Shown piece after piece: positions 42,628 to 49,468 of a stretch of 64,000 bases of DNA. The notes below the pieces were generated by a model, which saw nothing but the letters and a program-made list of their open reading frames with translations, was not told the DNA's origin and searched no databases. The first letter of the stretch is position 1, and every line of letters begins with the position of its first letter. A program made the translations under genes and the position numbers. This stretch comes from Ruminococcus flavefaciens (GTDB taxonomy: Bacteria; Bacillota; Clostridia; Oscillospirales; Ruminococcaceae): positions 62,001 to 126,000 of the forward strand of contig NZ_FPIP01000004.1 in assembly GCF_900119075.1 (NCBI RefSeq). The letters are read 5' to 3'.

Positions 42628-42681
42628 AACGAGTAGCAATTCTGCGTAAGTCCGGTTATTGCTGCTCGTTTTATTATTTTT
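42628..42681 (+). terminator. Leader hairpin/terminator with CGTAAGTC loop, copy 2
   Basis: 13-bp stem 42628-42640/42658-42670, inner CTG/CGG stem, the same 8-base loop CGTAAGTC (42645-42652), then TTATTATTTTT. The shared core is CTGCGTAAGTCC, followed by A/G and GTT. The outer-stem sequence differs from copy 1 by compensated changes (for example AACGAG/CTCGTT against AACGTG/CACGTT). Confidence 0.8.
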
Positions 42682-42697
42682 ATGGAGGTCGATCATA

Positions 42698-42937
42698 ATG
42701 AAAAGGATCAAAGAAGCGTGTATCTGCCAGACACTGCATTTTATGCTGAAGGAGGATGCTCCGTGGGATTACGCTGCAAGACTTGTAAAGGAAGAAATAG
42801 AAAAGTACAAGGAATCACTTGCAAAAACAGGTACAAAGTACAGAATTATCGAGGAAACACCGCAGTCTGACGGCTCGGTCATCATCAAGATAAAGAAGCA
42901 GTACAACGCCTCGCCCGTTGGATCATATCTCGACTGA
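42698..42937 (+). CDS. Uncharacterised 79-residue protein
   Basis: ATG at 42698 with TATGGAGGTCG upstream. Sequence begins MKRIKEACICQTLHFML and has mixed helix/strand character, with 'YKESLAKTGTKYRIIEETPQSDGSVIIKIKKQYN' likely a beta-rich end. No membrane segment or known motif. I do not recognise the family. It shares its promoter module and leader hairpin with the CarD-like gene, so the two should respond together. A terminator follows. Confidence 0.75.
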   Translation: MKRIKEACICQTLHFMLKEDAPWDYAARLVKEEIEKYKESLAKTGTKYRIIEETPQSDGSVIIKIKKQYNASPVGSYLD

Positions 42938-42955
42938 TACAACTATAATAAAGAG

Positions 42956-42982
42956 AGCCGCAGGGGAGACCTGCGGCTTTCT
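42956..42982 (+). terminator. Terminator after the 79-residue gene
   Basis: AGCCGCAGG-GGAGA-CCTGCGGCT then TTCTGTC. The same sequence as the terminator after asnB (35695-35722), so this hairpin is reused. Confidence 0.8.
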
Positions 42983-43059
42983 GTCTATCGGCATACTCAC
43001 GAACTACACCTTCCGCCCCCCATCACATGGTACCAAGCAGAAAAAGAGTGCTATAAAAG

Positions 43060-43086
43060 AAAAAAGCCCGAATAATCGGACTTTTG
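43060..43086 (-). terminator. Terminator of the tRNA-Leu transcript
   Basis: Minus-strand AAGTCCGA-TTAT-TCGGGCTT followed by a T run, one G-T pair. It lies about 100 bases beyond the tRNA 3' end. A further hairpin, TTCGCGTC...GACGCGAA, lies between them at about 43134-43163. Confidence 0.75.
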
Positions 43087-43187
43087 AATGTGTCATTTAT
43101 ACGAAATGGAAGACTTTCATGCGCGGAAAACAATTCGCGTCCCAGAAAAACTGAGACGCGAAACTGCCCGCGGGGGCTCCCCGCTAG

Positions 43188-43269
43188 TGCGGGTGACAGG
43201 ACTTGAACCTGCACACCTTACGGCATCAGAACCTAAATCTGACGTGTCTGCCAATTTCACCACACCCGC
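43188..43269 (-). tRNA. tRNA-Leu (anticodon UAG)
   Basis: 82 bases on the minus strand. Acceptor GCGGGTG pairs with CACCCGC, discriminator A. D-arm region 'TGGTGAAATTGGCAGACACG', anticodon stem TCAGA/TCTGA with loop TTTAGGT giving anticodon TAG. Long variable arm 'TGCCGTAAGGTGTG' and T-arm GCAGGTTCAAGTCCTGT. CCA is not encoded. Reads CUA/CUN leucine codons. Confidence 0.95.
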
Positions 43270-43338
43270 ATATTCAATTTTGATTGTCGATTTTGACTGC
43301 CGACAGGGACAGCTTTACAACTCCAATGTCGTAGCGCA

Positions 43339-43377
43339 ACCTAAATCTAACGTGTCTGCCAGTTTCACCACATCCGC
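43339..43377 (-). pseudogene. tRNA-Leu 5' half remnant
   Basis: 39 bases upstream of the intact tRNA-Leu match its acceptor 5' strand, D-arm and anticodon loop (36 of 39 identical; GCGGATG for GCGGGTG). The similarity stops just after the anticodon loop, and the following 3' side is unrelated, so it cannot fold as a tRNA. Confidence 0.8.
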
Positions 43378-43425
43378 ATAGACCAACAAAAGTAATTATA
43401 CTCTATAATCGTAGTTTTGTCAAGA

Positions 43426-43454
43426 GAAAAAAAGAGGAGCTCAAAAAGCTCCTC
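43426..43454 (-). terminator. Terminator after the Cys-motif/Ala-Pro-rich protein gene
   Basis: Minus-strand GAGGAGC-tttttga-GCTCCTC followed by seven T. Confidence 0.85.
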
Positions 43455-43467
43455 AGTTTTATTTGAT

Positions 43468-44013
43468 TCAAGCCTTTTCGGTTTCCTCGGCTTTTGCAGC
43501 AGCCTCTTCAGCAGGTGCGTTTACAGCAAAATTCTTGATATCATTTTCGGCAGGCTTCTGTTCTACGGGCTGTTCAGGCTTAGCAGCTTCTTCTGCCTGC
43601 GGAGCAGGAGCGTTCTGAACAGGTTGAGAAACAGGAGCAGGCTGTGGAACCGGAGCAACAGGAGCCGCCGGAGCTGACGGTGCAGGAGCAGCCGGCTTAG
43701 CTTCGGGCTTCTTGTTTTTCTCGGCATTCTTGTTTTCTGCCTCTTCCTTTTCGGTACGGTCGCCCTTGGACTCGATATAGAGCTCATCGTCGGCAATACT
43801 GCCCACAAATCTGAGCTGTTTTACAGGAATTCTCTTTAACGGAGAATATATAAAAGCTTTACATGAATAATTCTGTTCAACGAGGCCTCTTTTTTCGCAA
43901 AGGACACGATTTCCGTCCTTTGTTCTCTTACCGTACATACAGTAATCGCACTTAGGCTCTATTTTCTTATCAAAATATTTAGCCCCGCCCTGAAAAAATG
44001 AGAATAAACCCAT
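43468..44013 (-). CDS. Uncharacterised protein, four-Cys N-domain with Ala/Pro/Glu-rich tail
   Basis: 181 residues. Residues 1-75 contain 'CDYCMYGKRTKDGNRVLCEKRGLVEQNYSCKAF', four cysteines in a C-x2-C...C...C arrangement that could bind zinc or a cluster. Residues about 85-181 are a low-complexity Lys/Glu then Pro/Ala/Val tail, probably disordered. No signal peptide or membrane helix. Family unknown to me. It is alone on the minus strand with its own terminator. Start ATG (MGLFSFF) is near a GAGGTGAT RBS. Confidence 0.8.
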   Translation of the reverse strand: MGLFSFFQGGAKYFDKKIEPKCDYCMYGKRTKDGNRVLCEKRGLVEQNYSCKAFIYSPLKRIPVKQLRFVGSIADDELYIESKGDRTEKEEAENKNAEKNKKPEAKPAAPAPSAPAAPVAPVPQPAPVSQPVQNAPAPQAEEAAKPEQPVEQKPAENDIKNFAVNAPAEEAAAKAEETEKA

Positions 44014-44179
44014 TAATAATCACCTCAAAAATAAATCTAACAATAGTATATCACAAATAAAAGATTTTGTCCAGTGATTTTTGAAAAATTATATAAATTC
44101 TTTAAAAAACGGCTTGACCATTGTATAAGCTGTACAAAATGAGCGGGAACCTATGTTTTATGATACTAACTAAATAAGA

Positions 44180-44208
44180 TTGACATTTTTGTATCAAAGT
44201 GTTATGAT
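44180..44208 (+). promoter_or_regulatory. Promoter of the TM1266-PNPOx-hydG operon
   Basis: TTGACA at 44180-44185, 17-base spacer, TATGAT at 44203-44208. The first start codon is about 180 bases downstream, leaving room for the structured leader. Confidence 0.82.
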
Positions 44209-44215
44209 AAATACA

Positions 44216-44357
44216 GCGGAGGTCAGGATTTATTCTGATTTTGGCTGGTTTAATAATATTGTTTTCGGGCAGCAGGGTGGATACTCTGTTATCGGATGGC
44301 AGTTGCACAGTATAACTATACAGGTAAGCTCCGTCCGTTTTTGGGCGGATTTTTTTG
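44216..44357 (+). promoter_or_regulatory. Candidate orphan riboswitch in the hydG operon leader
   Basis: GCGGAG (44216-44221) can pair with CTCCGT (44329-44334) to close a 119-base domain containing internal hairpins (TCAGGA/TTCTGA near 44223-44238; GTATA/TATAC near 44310-44321). The 3' strand of this closing helix overlaps the 5' arm of an intrinsic terminator (44330-44357). Formation of the domain and of the terminator are therefore mutually exclusive, the typical design of a riboswitch that turns genes on with ligand. I could not match it to a known aptamer. A fragment AGGGTGG resembles the T-box but the rest of that motif is absent. Confidence 0.5.
44330..44357 (+). terminator. Leader terminator of the hydG operon
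   Basis: TCCGTCC (44330-44336) pairs with GGGCGGA (44343-44349), loop GTTTTT, then seven T. It lies 34 bases before the first ATG. Confidence 0.82.
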
Positions 44358-44390
44358 TATACTGCCGTTTTTCTGCCGAAGGGAGGAGAA

Positions 44391-44639
44391 ATGGAAAATA
44401 AAAGAATTGCCGTGGCGGCTATAGTCATTGACGAACAGTCCGCGGCAGTAGAGGTGAACAACGTGCTTCATGATTACAGCGATATAATCATAGGACGAAT
44501 GGGGCTTCCTTACAAAGAGCGAGGGATATCCCTCATCTCAGTGGCACTTGACGCAGAACCCGATGTTATAAGCAGTCTTACGGGAAGACTCGGGCAGATA
44601 CAGGGCGTATCCGTTAAAGCTGCTATATCGAAGAAGTGA
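44391..44639 (+). CDS. Iron-only hydrogenase system regulator, TM1266 family
   Basis: 82 residues, an ACT-like fold. 'RIAVAAIVIDEQSAAVEVNNVLHDYSDIIIGRMGLPYKERGISLISVALDAEPDVISSLTGRLGQIQGVSVKAAISK'-type sequence matches the TM1266 family, which is nearly always next to hydrogenase maturation genes. ATG at 44391 with GGGAGGAG. The function is thought to be regulatory, unproven. It lies 12 bases before the PNPOx-like gene and shares its transcript with hydG. Confidence 0.88.
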   Translation: MENKRIAVAAIVIDEQSAAVEVNNVLHDYSDIIIGRMGLPYKERGISLISVALDAEPDVISSLTGRLGQIQGVSVKAAISKK

Positions 44640-44651
44640 CAGGAGAGTCTT

Positions 44652-45119
44652 ATGAGAAGAAACGATCGCGAGATAACCGACAGTGAGCAGATAAAGAGCT
44701 TCATTTCAGCTGAAAAGATACTTCGTGTGGGCTTCTGTGATAACGGAGAGGTTTATATTGTACCTGTGAATTATGGCTTTTCGGCAGATGATACAGGATA
44801 TACTTTCTATTTTCACGGTGCAAAGGCGGGAAGAAAATATGAGCTTGCACAAGCGTGTCCGTCAGTCGGCTTTGAGATAGACAGCAGATATGAGCTCGTT
44901 TCAGCTGATACCGCCTGCGGCCATTCAGCGAAGTTTTGCAGCGTTATCGGTACGGGAGTCCTTTCACTTATTGAGGGCTCAGAAGAAAAGAAAGCCGCTC
45001 TTGAATATGTAATGAAGCAGGCGGCAGGCAGAACGGGACTTGAATATTCCGAGGAAGTTCTTTCGCGGACTGCGGTGTTTAAAATTGAAGTAAAAACAAT
45101 GTCTTGCAAGGAAAAATAA
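44652..45119 (+). CDS. PNPOx/NimA-like flavin-binding protein
   Basis: 155 residues with the split-barrel fold of pyridoxamine-phosphate-oxidase-like proteins: 'ILRVGFCDNGEVYIVPVNYGF', 'YTFYFHGAKAGRKYELAQACPSVGFEID' and 'FCSVIGTGVLSLIEGSEEKKAALEYVMKQ'. NimA-type members bind FMN or heme and reduce nitro compounds. Its role in a hydrogenase-maturation transcript is unknown. It may be a redox or oxygen-detoxifying partner. Confidence 0.85.
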   Translation: MRRNDREITDSEQIKSFISAEKILRVGFCDNGEVYIVPVNYGFSADDTGYTFYFHGAKAGRKYELAQACPSVGFEIDSRYELVSADTACGHSAKFCSVIGTGVLSLIEGSEEKKAALEYVMKQAAGRTGLEYSEEVLSRTAVFKIEVKTMSCKEK

Positions 45120-45131
45120 TAAAGGAGAAAG

Positions 45132-46589
45132 ATGAATATGTATGATGTAAAATCTTTAAAAGCAGAAGAATTTATAAACGATGAGGAGATAATGGCTACA
45201 CTGGAATATGCTGAGCAGAACAAGCATAACCGTGAACTCATCGAGCAGATACTTGAAAAGGCAAAGCCGAGAAAAACAGGCAGGGGAGTAGAGTGCGCAG
45301 GACTTACTCACCGTGAGGCAAGTGTGCTTCTCGCCTGTGATATCCCTGAGATGACAGAGAAGATGTACGAGCTTGCCAAGGAGATAAAGCAGGCTTTCTA
45401 CGGCAACAGAATAGTTATGTTTGCACCTCTTTATCTTTCAAATTACTGTGTAAATAAGTGCGTATACTGTCCTTATCATATGCAGAACAAGGAAATACCT
45501 CGTAAAAAGCTCACACAGGAGGAGGTTCGTCAGGAGGTCATCGCCCTTCAGGATATGGGACACAAGCGCCTTGCAATCGAGTCAGGCGAGGATCCTGTAA
45601 ACAATCCTATCGAGTATATCCTCGAATGTATCAAGACTATCTACTCGATCAAGCACAAGAACGGTGCTATCCGCCGTGTAAATGTCAACATTGCGGCAAC
45701 TACAGTTGAAAACTACCGCAAGCTCAAGGAAGCAGGCATAGGTACATATATCCTCTTCCAGGAGACCTACCATAAGGAGAGCTACGAGGTTCTCCACCCC
45801 GCAGGACCAAAGCACAACTATGCATACCACACAGAAGCTATGGACAGAGCTATGGAGGGCGGTATCGATGATGTAGGTCTTGGCGTTCTCTTCGGACTTG
45901 ACAAGTACAAGTACGAATTTGCAGGACTTCTCATGCACGCCGAGCACCTTGAAGCTGTTCACGGTGTAGGACCGCACACTATCAGCGTTCCTCGTATCAG
46001 AAGAGCTTCGGATATCGATCCGAGCGTATTTGACAACGGTATCGACGATGATACTTTCGCAAAGCTCGTAGCTTGTATCAGAATAGCAGTTCCTTACACA
46101 GGCATGATAATCTCCACCCGAGAGAGCGAAGCCTGTCGTGAAAAGGTTCTCGGACTTGGCGTATCACAGATATCAGGCGGTTCGAGAACATCTGTCGGCG
46201 GCTATGCAGGCTATACTCCCGAGGACAGACCACACGATACAGAGCAGTTCGACGTATCCGACCAGCGCTCTCTCGATGAAGTTGTAAAGTGGCTCATGGA
46301 CGGCGGCTATATCCCGTCATTCTGCACAGCCTGCTATCGTGAGGGACGTACAGGCGACCGATTCATGGCACTTTGCAAGGTAGGACAGATACAGAACTGC
46401 TGTCACCCTAACGCTCTTATGACATTGCAGGAGTACCTTTCGGACTATGCTTCACCCGAAACAAAGGCAGTAGGCGAGGCACTTATTGCCAAGGAGATAC
46501 AGAATGTTCCCGACGAAAAACGCCGTCAGCGTGCTATTGAGTACCTTGACAGCATAAAGAACGGCGGACAGCGTGATTTCAGATTCTGA
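45132..46589 (+). CDS. hydG: [FeFe]-hydrogenase H-cluster radical SAM maturase HydG
   Basis: 485 residues, full length. The radical-SAM CxxxCxxC is in 'SNYCVNKCVYCPYH' and the C-terminal dangler cluster is in 'CTACYREGRTGD' with nearby 'CCHPNALMTLQEYLSDYASPET'. HydG cleaves tyrosine to give the CO and cyanide of the H-cluster. 'ECAGLTHREASVLLACD' near the N-terminus is characteristic of HydG rather than ThiH. No hydE, hydF or hydrogenase is within the window. A terminator follows at 46594-46626. Confidence 0.95.
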   Translation: MNMYDVKSLKAEEFINDEEIMATLEYAEQNKHNRELIEQILEKAKPRKTGRGVECAGLTHREASVLLACDIPEMTEKMYELAKEIKQAFYGNRIVMFAPLYLSNYCVNKCVYCPYHMQNKEIPRKKLTQEEVRQEVIALQDMGHKRLAIESGEDPVNNPIEYILECIKTIYSIKHKNGAIRRVNVNIAATTVENYRKLKEAGIGTYILFQETYHKESYEVLHPAGPKHNYAYHTEAMDRAMEGGIDDVGLGVLFGLDKYKYEFAGLLMHAEHLEAVHGVGPHTISVPRIRRASDIDPSVFDNGIDDDTFAKLVACIRIAVPYTGMIISTRESEACREKVLGLGVSQISGGSRTSVGGYAGYTPEDRPHDTEQFDVSDQRSLDEVVKWLMDGGYIPSFCTACYREGRTGDRFMALCKVGQIQNCCHPNALMTLQEYLSDYASPETKAVGEALIAKEIQNVPDEKRRQRAIEYLDSIKNGGQRDFRF

Positions 46590-46593
46590 TATT

Positions 46594-46626
46594 AAGCCTG
46601 AGAGTGAAAAAGCTCTCAGGCTTTTC
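46594..46626 (+). terminator. Terminator after hydG
   Basis: AAGCCTGAGAG (46594-46604) pairs with CTCTCAGGCTT (46613-46623), loop about 8 bases, then TTC. Confidence 0.8.
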
Positions 46627-46712
46627 ATATATAAGCAAAAATTTATTTGACAAATAGGAGCCAATGTGCTACAATAATTCATAACACAAAATTATATAAA
46701 GGAGAGCTTGTA

Positions 46713-46880
46713 ATGTTTGCAGCATTAATGCTTTTAGCAGCAAATGTACCACAGACGGGAGACAGATTCCCGAGAGGCGTACTGTTCATAATTATCGCGG
46801 CTGCGATTCTTCTTGCAGTGGGAACTGCGATTTTTGCCAAGAAAAACGGCGGCGACAGCGACGACGATGATGAAGAATGA
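46713..46880 (+). CDS. 55-residue microprotein resembling an isolated LPxTG-type sorting signal
   Basis: ATG at 46713 with AAAGGAGAG upstream. The protein is MFAALMLLAAN, then VPQTGD, then a Gly/Arg-containing turn, a hydrophobic helix (LFIIIAAAILLAVGTAIFA), KK, and a Asp/Glu-rich tail. The order pentapeptide, hydrophobic helix, positive charge is that of a sortase sorting signal (NPQTGD-like motifs are common in Firmicutes), but there is no exported domain ahead of it. It could also be simply a small membrane protein. It is flanked by terminators, so it is a stand-alone gene. Confidence 0.7.
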   Translation: MFAALMLLAANVPQTGDRFPRGVLFIIIAAAILLAVGTAIFAKKNGGDSDDDDEE

Positions 46881-46886
46881 TTTCGC

Positions 46887-46916
46887 GGCAGCTGCTTTTG
46901 CAGCTGCCCGATTTTT
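46887..46916 (+). terminator. Terminator after the microprotein gene
   Basis: Perfect 9-bp GGCAGCTGC-TTTT-GCAGCTGCC, then CGATTTTTATC. Confidence 0.8.
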
Positions 46917-47001
46917 ATCTGTACGACTAAATCATAATTTAACGCAATAACTTACCGAGCCCATGAACGGGATTCCAAAGGGACTGTGTTCCTTTGGCAG
47001 A

Positions 47002-47044
47002 GTGACTCCCCATAAGATGGGGAGATGTCCGAAGGACAGAGGGG
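47002..47044. repeat. GTGACTCCCC/GACAGAGGGG repeat, copy 1
   Basis: GTGACTCCCC...GGGGAGATGTC...GACAGAGGGG, two adjacent small stems (CCCC/GGGG and TGTC/GACA). Copies also at 47082-47126, 47189-47234 (inverted) and 63941-63985. Confidence 0.85.
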
Positions 47045-47081
47045 ACGTACCGGTAAGGTCAGAGGCGGCGCCTCTGGTGGG

Positions 47082-47126
47082 GTGACTTCCCACAGTGTGG
47101 GGAGATGTCGCAAAGCGACAGAGGGG
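47082..47126. repeat. GTGACTCCCC/GACAGAGGGG repeat, copy 2
   Basis: GTGACTTCCC-acagt-GTGGGGAGATGTC, then GCAAAGC and GACAGAGGGG. Same orientation as copy 1. The space between carries a GGCGGCGCC palindrome. Confidence 0.85.
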
Positions 47127-47188
47127 CTGGGGCGGTTAGCCTGGGGCAAAGCCCCGCAGTTACGAAGCGCTCCTAACAGGAGCGAGTA

Positions 47189-47234
47189 CCCTCTGTCAGC
47201 TACGCTGACATCTCCCTGTACCACAGGGAGTAAC
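47189..47234. repeat. GTGACTCCCC/GACAGAGGGG repeat, copy 3 (inverted)
   Basis: CCCTCTGTC-AGCTACGCT-GACATCTCCC then GTACCACAGGGAGTAAC. Opposite orientation to copies 1 and 2. It closes a 230-base block with no ORF. Confidence 0.85.
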
Positions 47235-47278
47235 CGCAAAGGGTGAATCAAAAAACAGTCCAGTGGACTGTTTTTTGA

Positions 47279-47376
47279 GAGGGAACGCCCTGCAAGAGAG
47301 GGCGTTCCCTAAACGGGACGTCGAAGACGCCGTCCCCTACATTTTTCAACGGGCGGATAATATCCGCCCCTACAAA
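47279..47376. repeat. Modular palindromic repeat, copy E (three cassettes)
   Basis: GGGAACGCCC/GGGCGTTCCC, GGGACGTC/GACGCCGTCCC with CCCTACA, and GGCGGATAATATCCGCC with CCCCTACA. The same three cassettes appear in other combinations at 2685, 6209 and 8683. Confidence 0.82.
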
Positions 47377-47454
47377 CATAAATCTGATTTATTGCATATG
47401 ATTCTTTTCAGTGCCAAAGATAACATATAATGATAGTGAAAGGAGGCGGAGCCT

Positions 47455-48987
47455 GTGGAGCTTTTATGCAGGATATGCGGCGGAATATTGCAGCCCGATG
47501 ACGATACGGGCGTATGCGAGTGTGACAGCTGCGGTTCGAGACAGACCTATCCTATGGGATATGACATCGAAAGACTTGAAATATTCAACAAGGCACGCAG
47601 TCTTCGCCAGAAAACGGACTTTGAGGGCGCGGAAAAGCTGCTTGCACAGCTCTGTGCCGAGGCCCCCGACGAGCCCGAGGGCTTCTGGGAGCTTGCTCTC
47701 TGCCGCTGCGGAATAGTCTACGAGAACGACGAATCAGCCGTAAAAGTTCCCGTATGCCGCCGAGCTTCTATCACTCCCGTGACCGAAGACGTTAACTATC
47801 TCACTGCCATAGCTTACGCTACAGACGAACAAAAGGCGGTCTATTGCCGTGAAGCTGCGGCTATTGACGTTCTGCGCCGCGAGTTTGCGGAGCGTGTGGG
47901 CAACGGCGAGAAATATGACGTATTTCTTTGCAGCGGTTCGTCCGAGAAGTGCGTAGGTATCACCTCTCAGATATACGACCAGCTCTGCGAGGAGGGCTTC
48001 AGCGTGTTTTATGCCCCCAAGTCCTTGAATGAAGTCCGCGGCAGAGCAGGGGAGCTTTACATAAATGCGGCGATAAACTCAGCGGAAGCTTTGCTTGTTG
48101 TCTGTACTGACTCCGAGGATTTTGCAGAGCCGCACATGAAAAGCCAGTGGAGCAGATGTGCTTCGGCAGTCCGAAAGGACAGTGAAAAGCTGCTCATCAC
48201 CTGTATCAGCGAGGTCTCAGAGGGGGATATCCCCGAGGAACTCTCAGACTATTCGGTTATGGATATTGAAAAGCTTGGCTTCATGGCGGAGGTAATAAGG
48301 CTTATCCGCCGCAGGGACAGCGGGCACAGCGCTTCTGTGCGGAATGCTCCAGAAAAGCTTATACGCAGAATGAATATATTCCTTGCAGATGAGGACTTTG
48401 AAGCTGCCGAGGAGTACTGCGGCATAATCCTTGACGCCTCCCCCGAGTGCTGGCAGGCTTACTGGGCGCGGTTCCTTGCGTATAACGGCTGCCGAAACAA
48501 CGGCGACCTGCTGCTGGAAGAAGTTGTGGAGAGCTTTGCTTCTGATTATATAGAGCATTTCGGCTATGATTTTGCCGAGGACGACGTATTCGGAGCGCAG
48601 CTTGCTCAGCTTTTGGGCGAGTCTCCGCGGAAAGCCCTTGAATATGCCGAGGGCGATGAAAAACTGAACCTGGAGACGGTATACGAGCGCTTTGTGAACG
48701 CCGTCAGGGACGCGGTTTTTGCAAAGGAACAGGAAAACATCGAGACCGAGGAAAAGCAGGAGCTTGAAGAGATACGCCGTCGCCACGATGAGGAGGAGGA
48801 GCGTAAAACTGCTGTCGAGAACAAAAAACAGGCGATTCGCAACCGTTATATCACCTATGCGGCTGTTATATTCACGGTGCTCATTATAATATGTGTAAAG
48901 TTCAGCAGCATACTGGCTGGCGCACTGATTGTGATAATGATAATTGTTTCGGTGCTTGTTCTCGGAGGACTGAACAGAAACAACTGA
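47455..48987 (+). CDS. Zinc ribbon-TIR domain membrane protein
   Basis: 510 residues, GTG start with AAAGGAGGCGG upstream. Residues 1-30 form a zinc ribbon (C5-x2-C8, C23-x2-C26). About 45-95 look like a TPR-type helical repeat. Residues about 152-285 are a TIR domain: 'KYDVFLCSGSSEKCVGITSQIYDQL', 'GFSVFYAPKSLN', 'INAAINSAEALLVVCTDSEDFAEPHMKSQWSR'. A second helical region and a Glu/Arg coiled coil (about 425-462) lead to two membrane helices (about 463-505). In NADase TIRs a Glu follows the Trp by four residues; here W232 is followed by Ala236, so NADase activity is doubtful. It may be a membrane-bound scaffold or sensor. Confidence 0.85.
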   Translation: MELLCRICGGILQPDDDTGVCECDSCGSRQTYPMGYDIERLEIFNKARSLRQKTDFEGAEKLLAQLCAEAPDEPEGFWELALCRCGIVYENDESAVKVPVCRRASITPVTEDVNYLTAIAYATDEQKAVYCREAAAIDVLRREFAERVGNGEKYDVFLCSGSSEKCVGITSQIYDQLCEEGFSVFYAPKSLNEVRGRAGELYINAAINSAEALLVVCTDSEDFAEPHMKSQWSRCASAVRKDSEKLLITCISEVSEGDIPEELSDYSVMDIEKLGFMAEVIRLIRRRDSGHSASVRNAPEKLIRRMNIFLADEDFEAAEEYCGIILDASPECWQAYWARFLAYNGCRNNGDLLLEEVVESFASDYIEHFGYDFAEDDVFGAQLAQLLGESPRKALEYAEGDEKLNLETVYERFVNAVRDAVFAKEQENIETEEKQELEEIRRRHDEEEERKTAVENKKQAIRNRYITYAAVIFTVLIIICVKFSSILAGALIVIMIIVSVLVLGGLNRNN

Positions 48988-49009
48988 CTGCCGCTTGTGA
49001 GGTGATGAT

Positions 49010-49309
49010 ATGCTTCTGGGATTTGAGGAATTATGCAGAAAGGAAGTTATAGACATCTCCACGGGAGAGCGGCTGGGTTTTATCGACGATATAGAGCTTG
49101 ATATCGAAAGCGGCACCGTGAAGTCGCTTATCATATACGGCGGAGCGCGGCTTTGGGGCTTTTTCGGCAGGGAAGAGGACTCTGTCATAGCCTGTTCTGA
49201 GATAAAGGTCATAGGCAGCGATGTGGTACTTGTGGAGCGTCCTAAGGAGAGCCTGCGTATGAAATCAACAAAAAAATCAGGAAATAGTTTTTTAAGTTTG
49301 TGGAAATAA
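49010..49309 (+). CDS. YlmC/YmxH-family PRC-barrel protein
   Basis: 99 residues. 'LGFEELCRKEVIDISTGERLGFIDDIELDIESGTVKSLIIYGG' is typical of the YlmC/YmxH sporulation-associated PRC-barrel family, and 'WGFFGREEDSVIACSEIKVIGSDVVLVE' completes the barrel. Often found near cell-division or sporulation genes; its role is unclear. RBS GAGGTGATG, 22 bases after the TIR gene, so possibly co-transcribed with it. Confidence 0.88.
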   Translation: MLLGFEELCRKEVIDISTGERLGFIDDIELDIESGTVKSLIIYGGARLWGFFGREEDSVIACSEIKVIGSDVVLVERPKESLRMKSTKKSGNSFLSLWK

Positions 49310-49324
49310 ACACTGCAAAAAAGC

Positions 49325-49353
49325 TTGAAATACTTGCCTGTATATGATATAAT
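49325..49353 (+). promoter_or_regulatory. rpsB promoter
   Basis: TTGAAA at 49325-49330, 17-base spacer, TATAAT at 49348-49353. The leader of about 110 bases contains GTGCGCAG/CTGCG-like pairings and may be an S2 autoregulatory site, but I cannot assign a known fold. Confidence 0.78.
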
Positions 49354-49468
49354 ATTAAGGCAATTCGCACGGCTGTACTTTCGGTGGTTGGTGCGCAGAT
49401 ATCTGCGTTGCTGCTGAGCTAAGTCGGTCGGAGGATTAATATTAACCAATTTTAAGGAGGACTACACC

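Noticed and set aside
43301..43338. 3' half of a second tRNA
   Set aside because: No T-arm or acceptor complement follows the duplicated 5' half.
44273..44282. AGGGTGG resembling the T-box motif in the hydG leader
   Set aside because: The continuation (ACCGCG) and the Stem I/specifier features are absent.
46950..47380. Possible CRISPR array among the repeats
   Set aside because: The repeats are palindromic with unequal spacing and no unique spacers of constant length.
48244..49449. 401-codon frame on the minus strand
   Set aside because: It is antisense to the TIR and YlmC genes, has no RBS, and its composition follows their codon bias.
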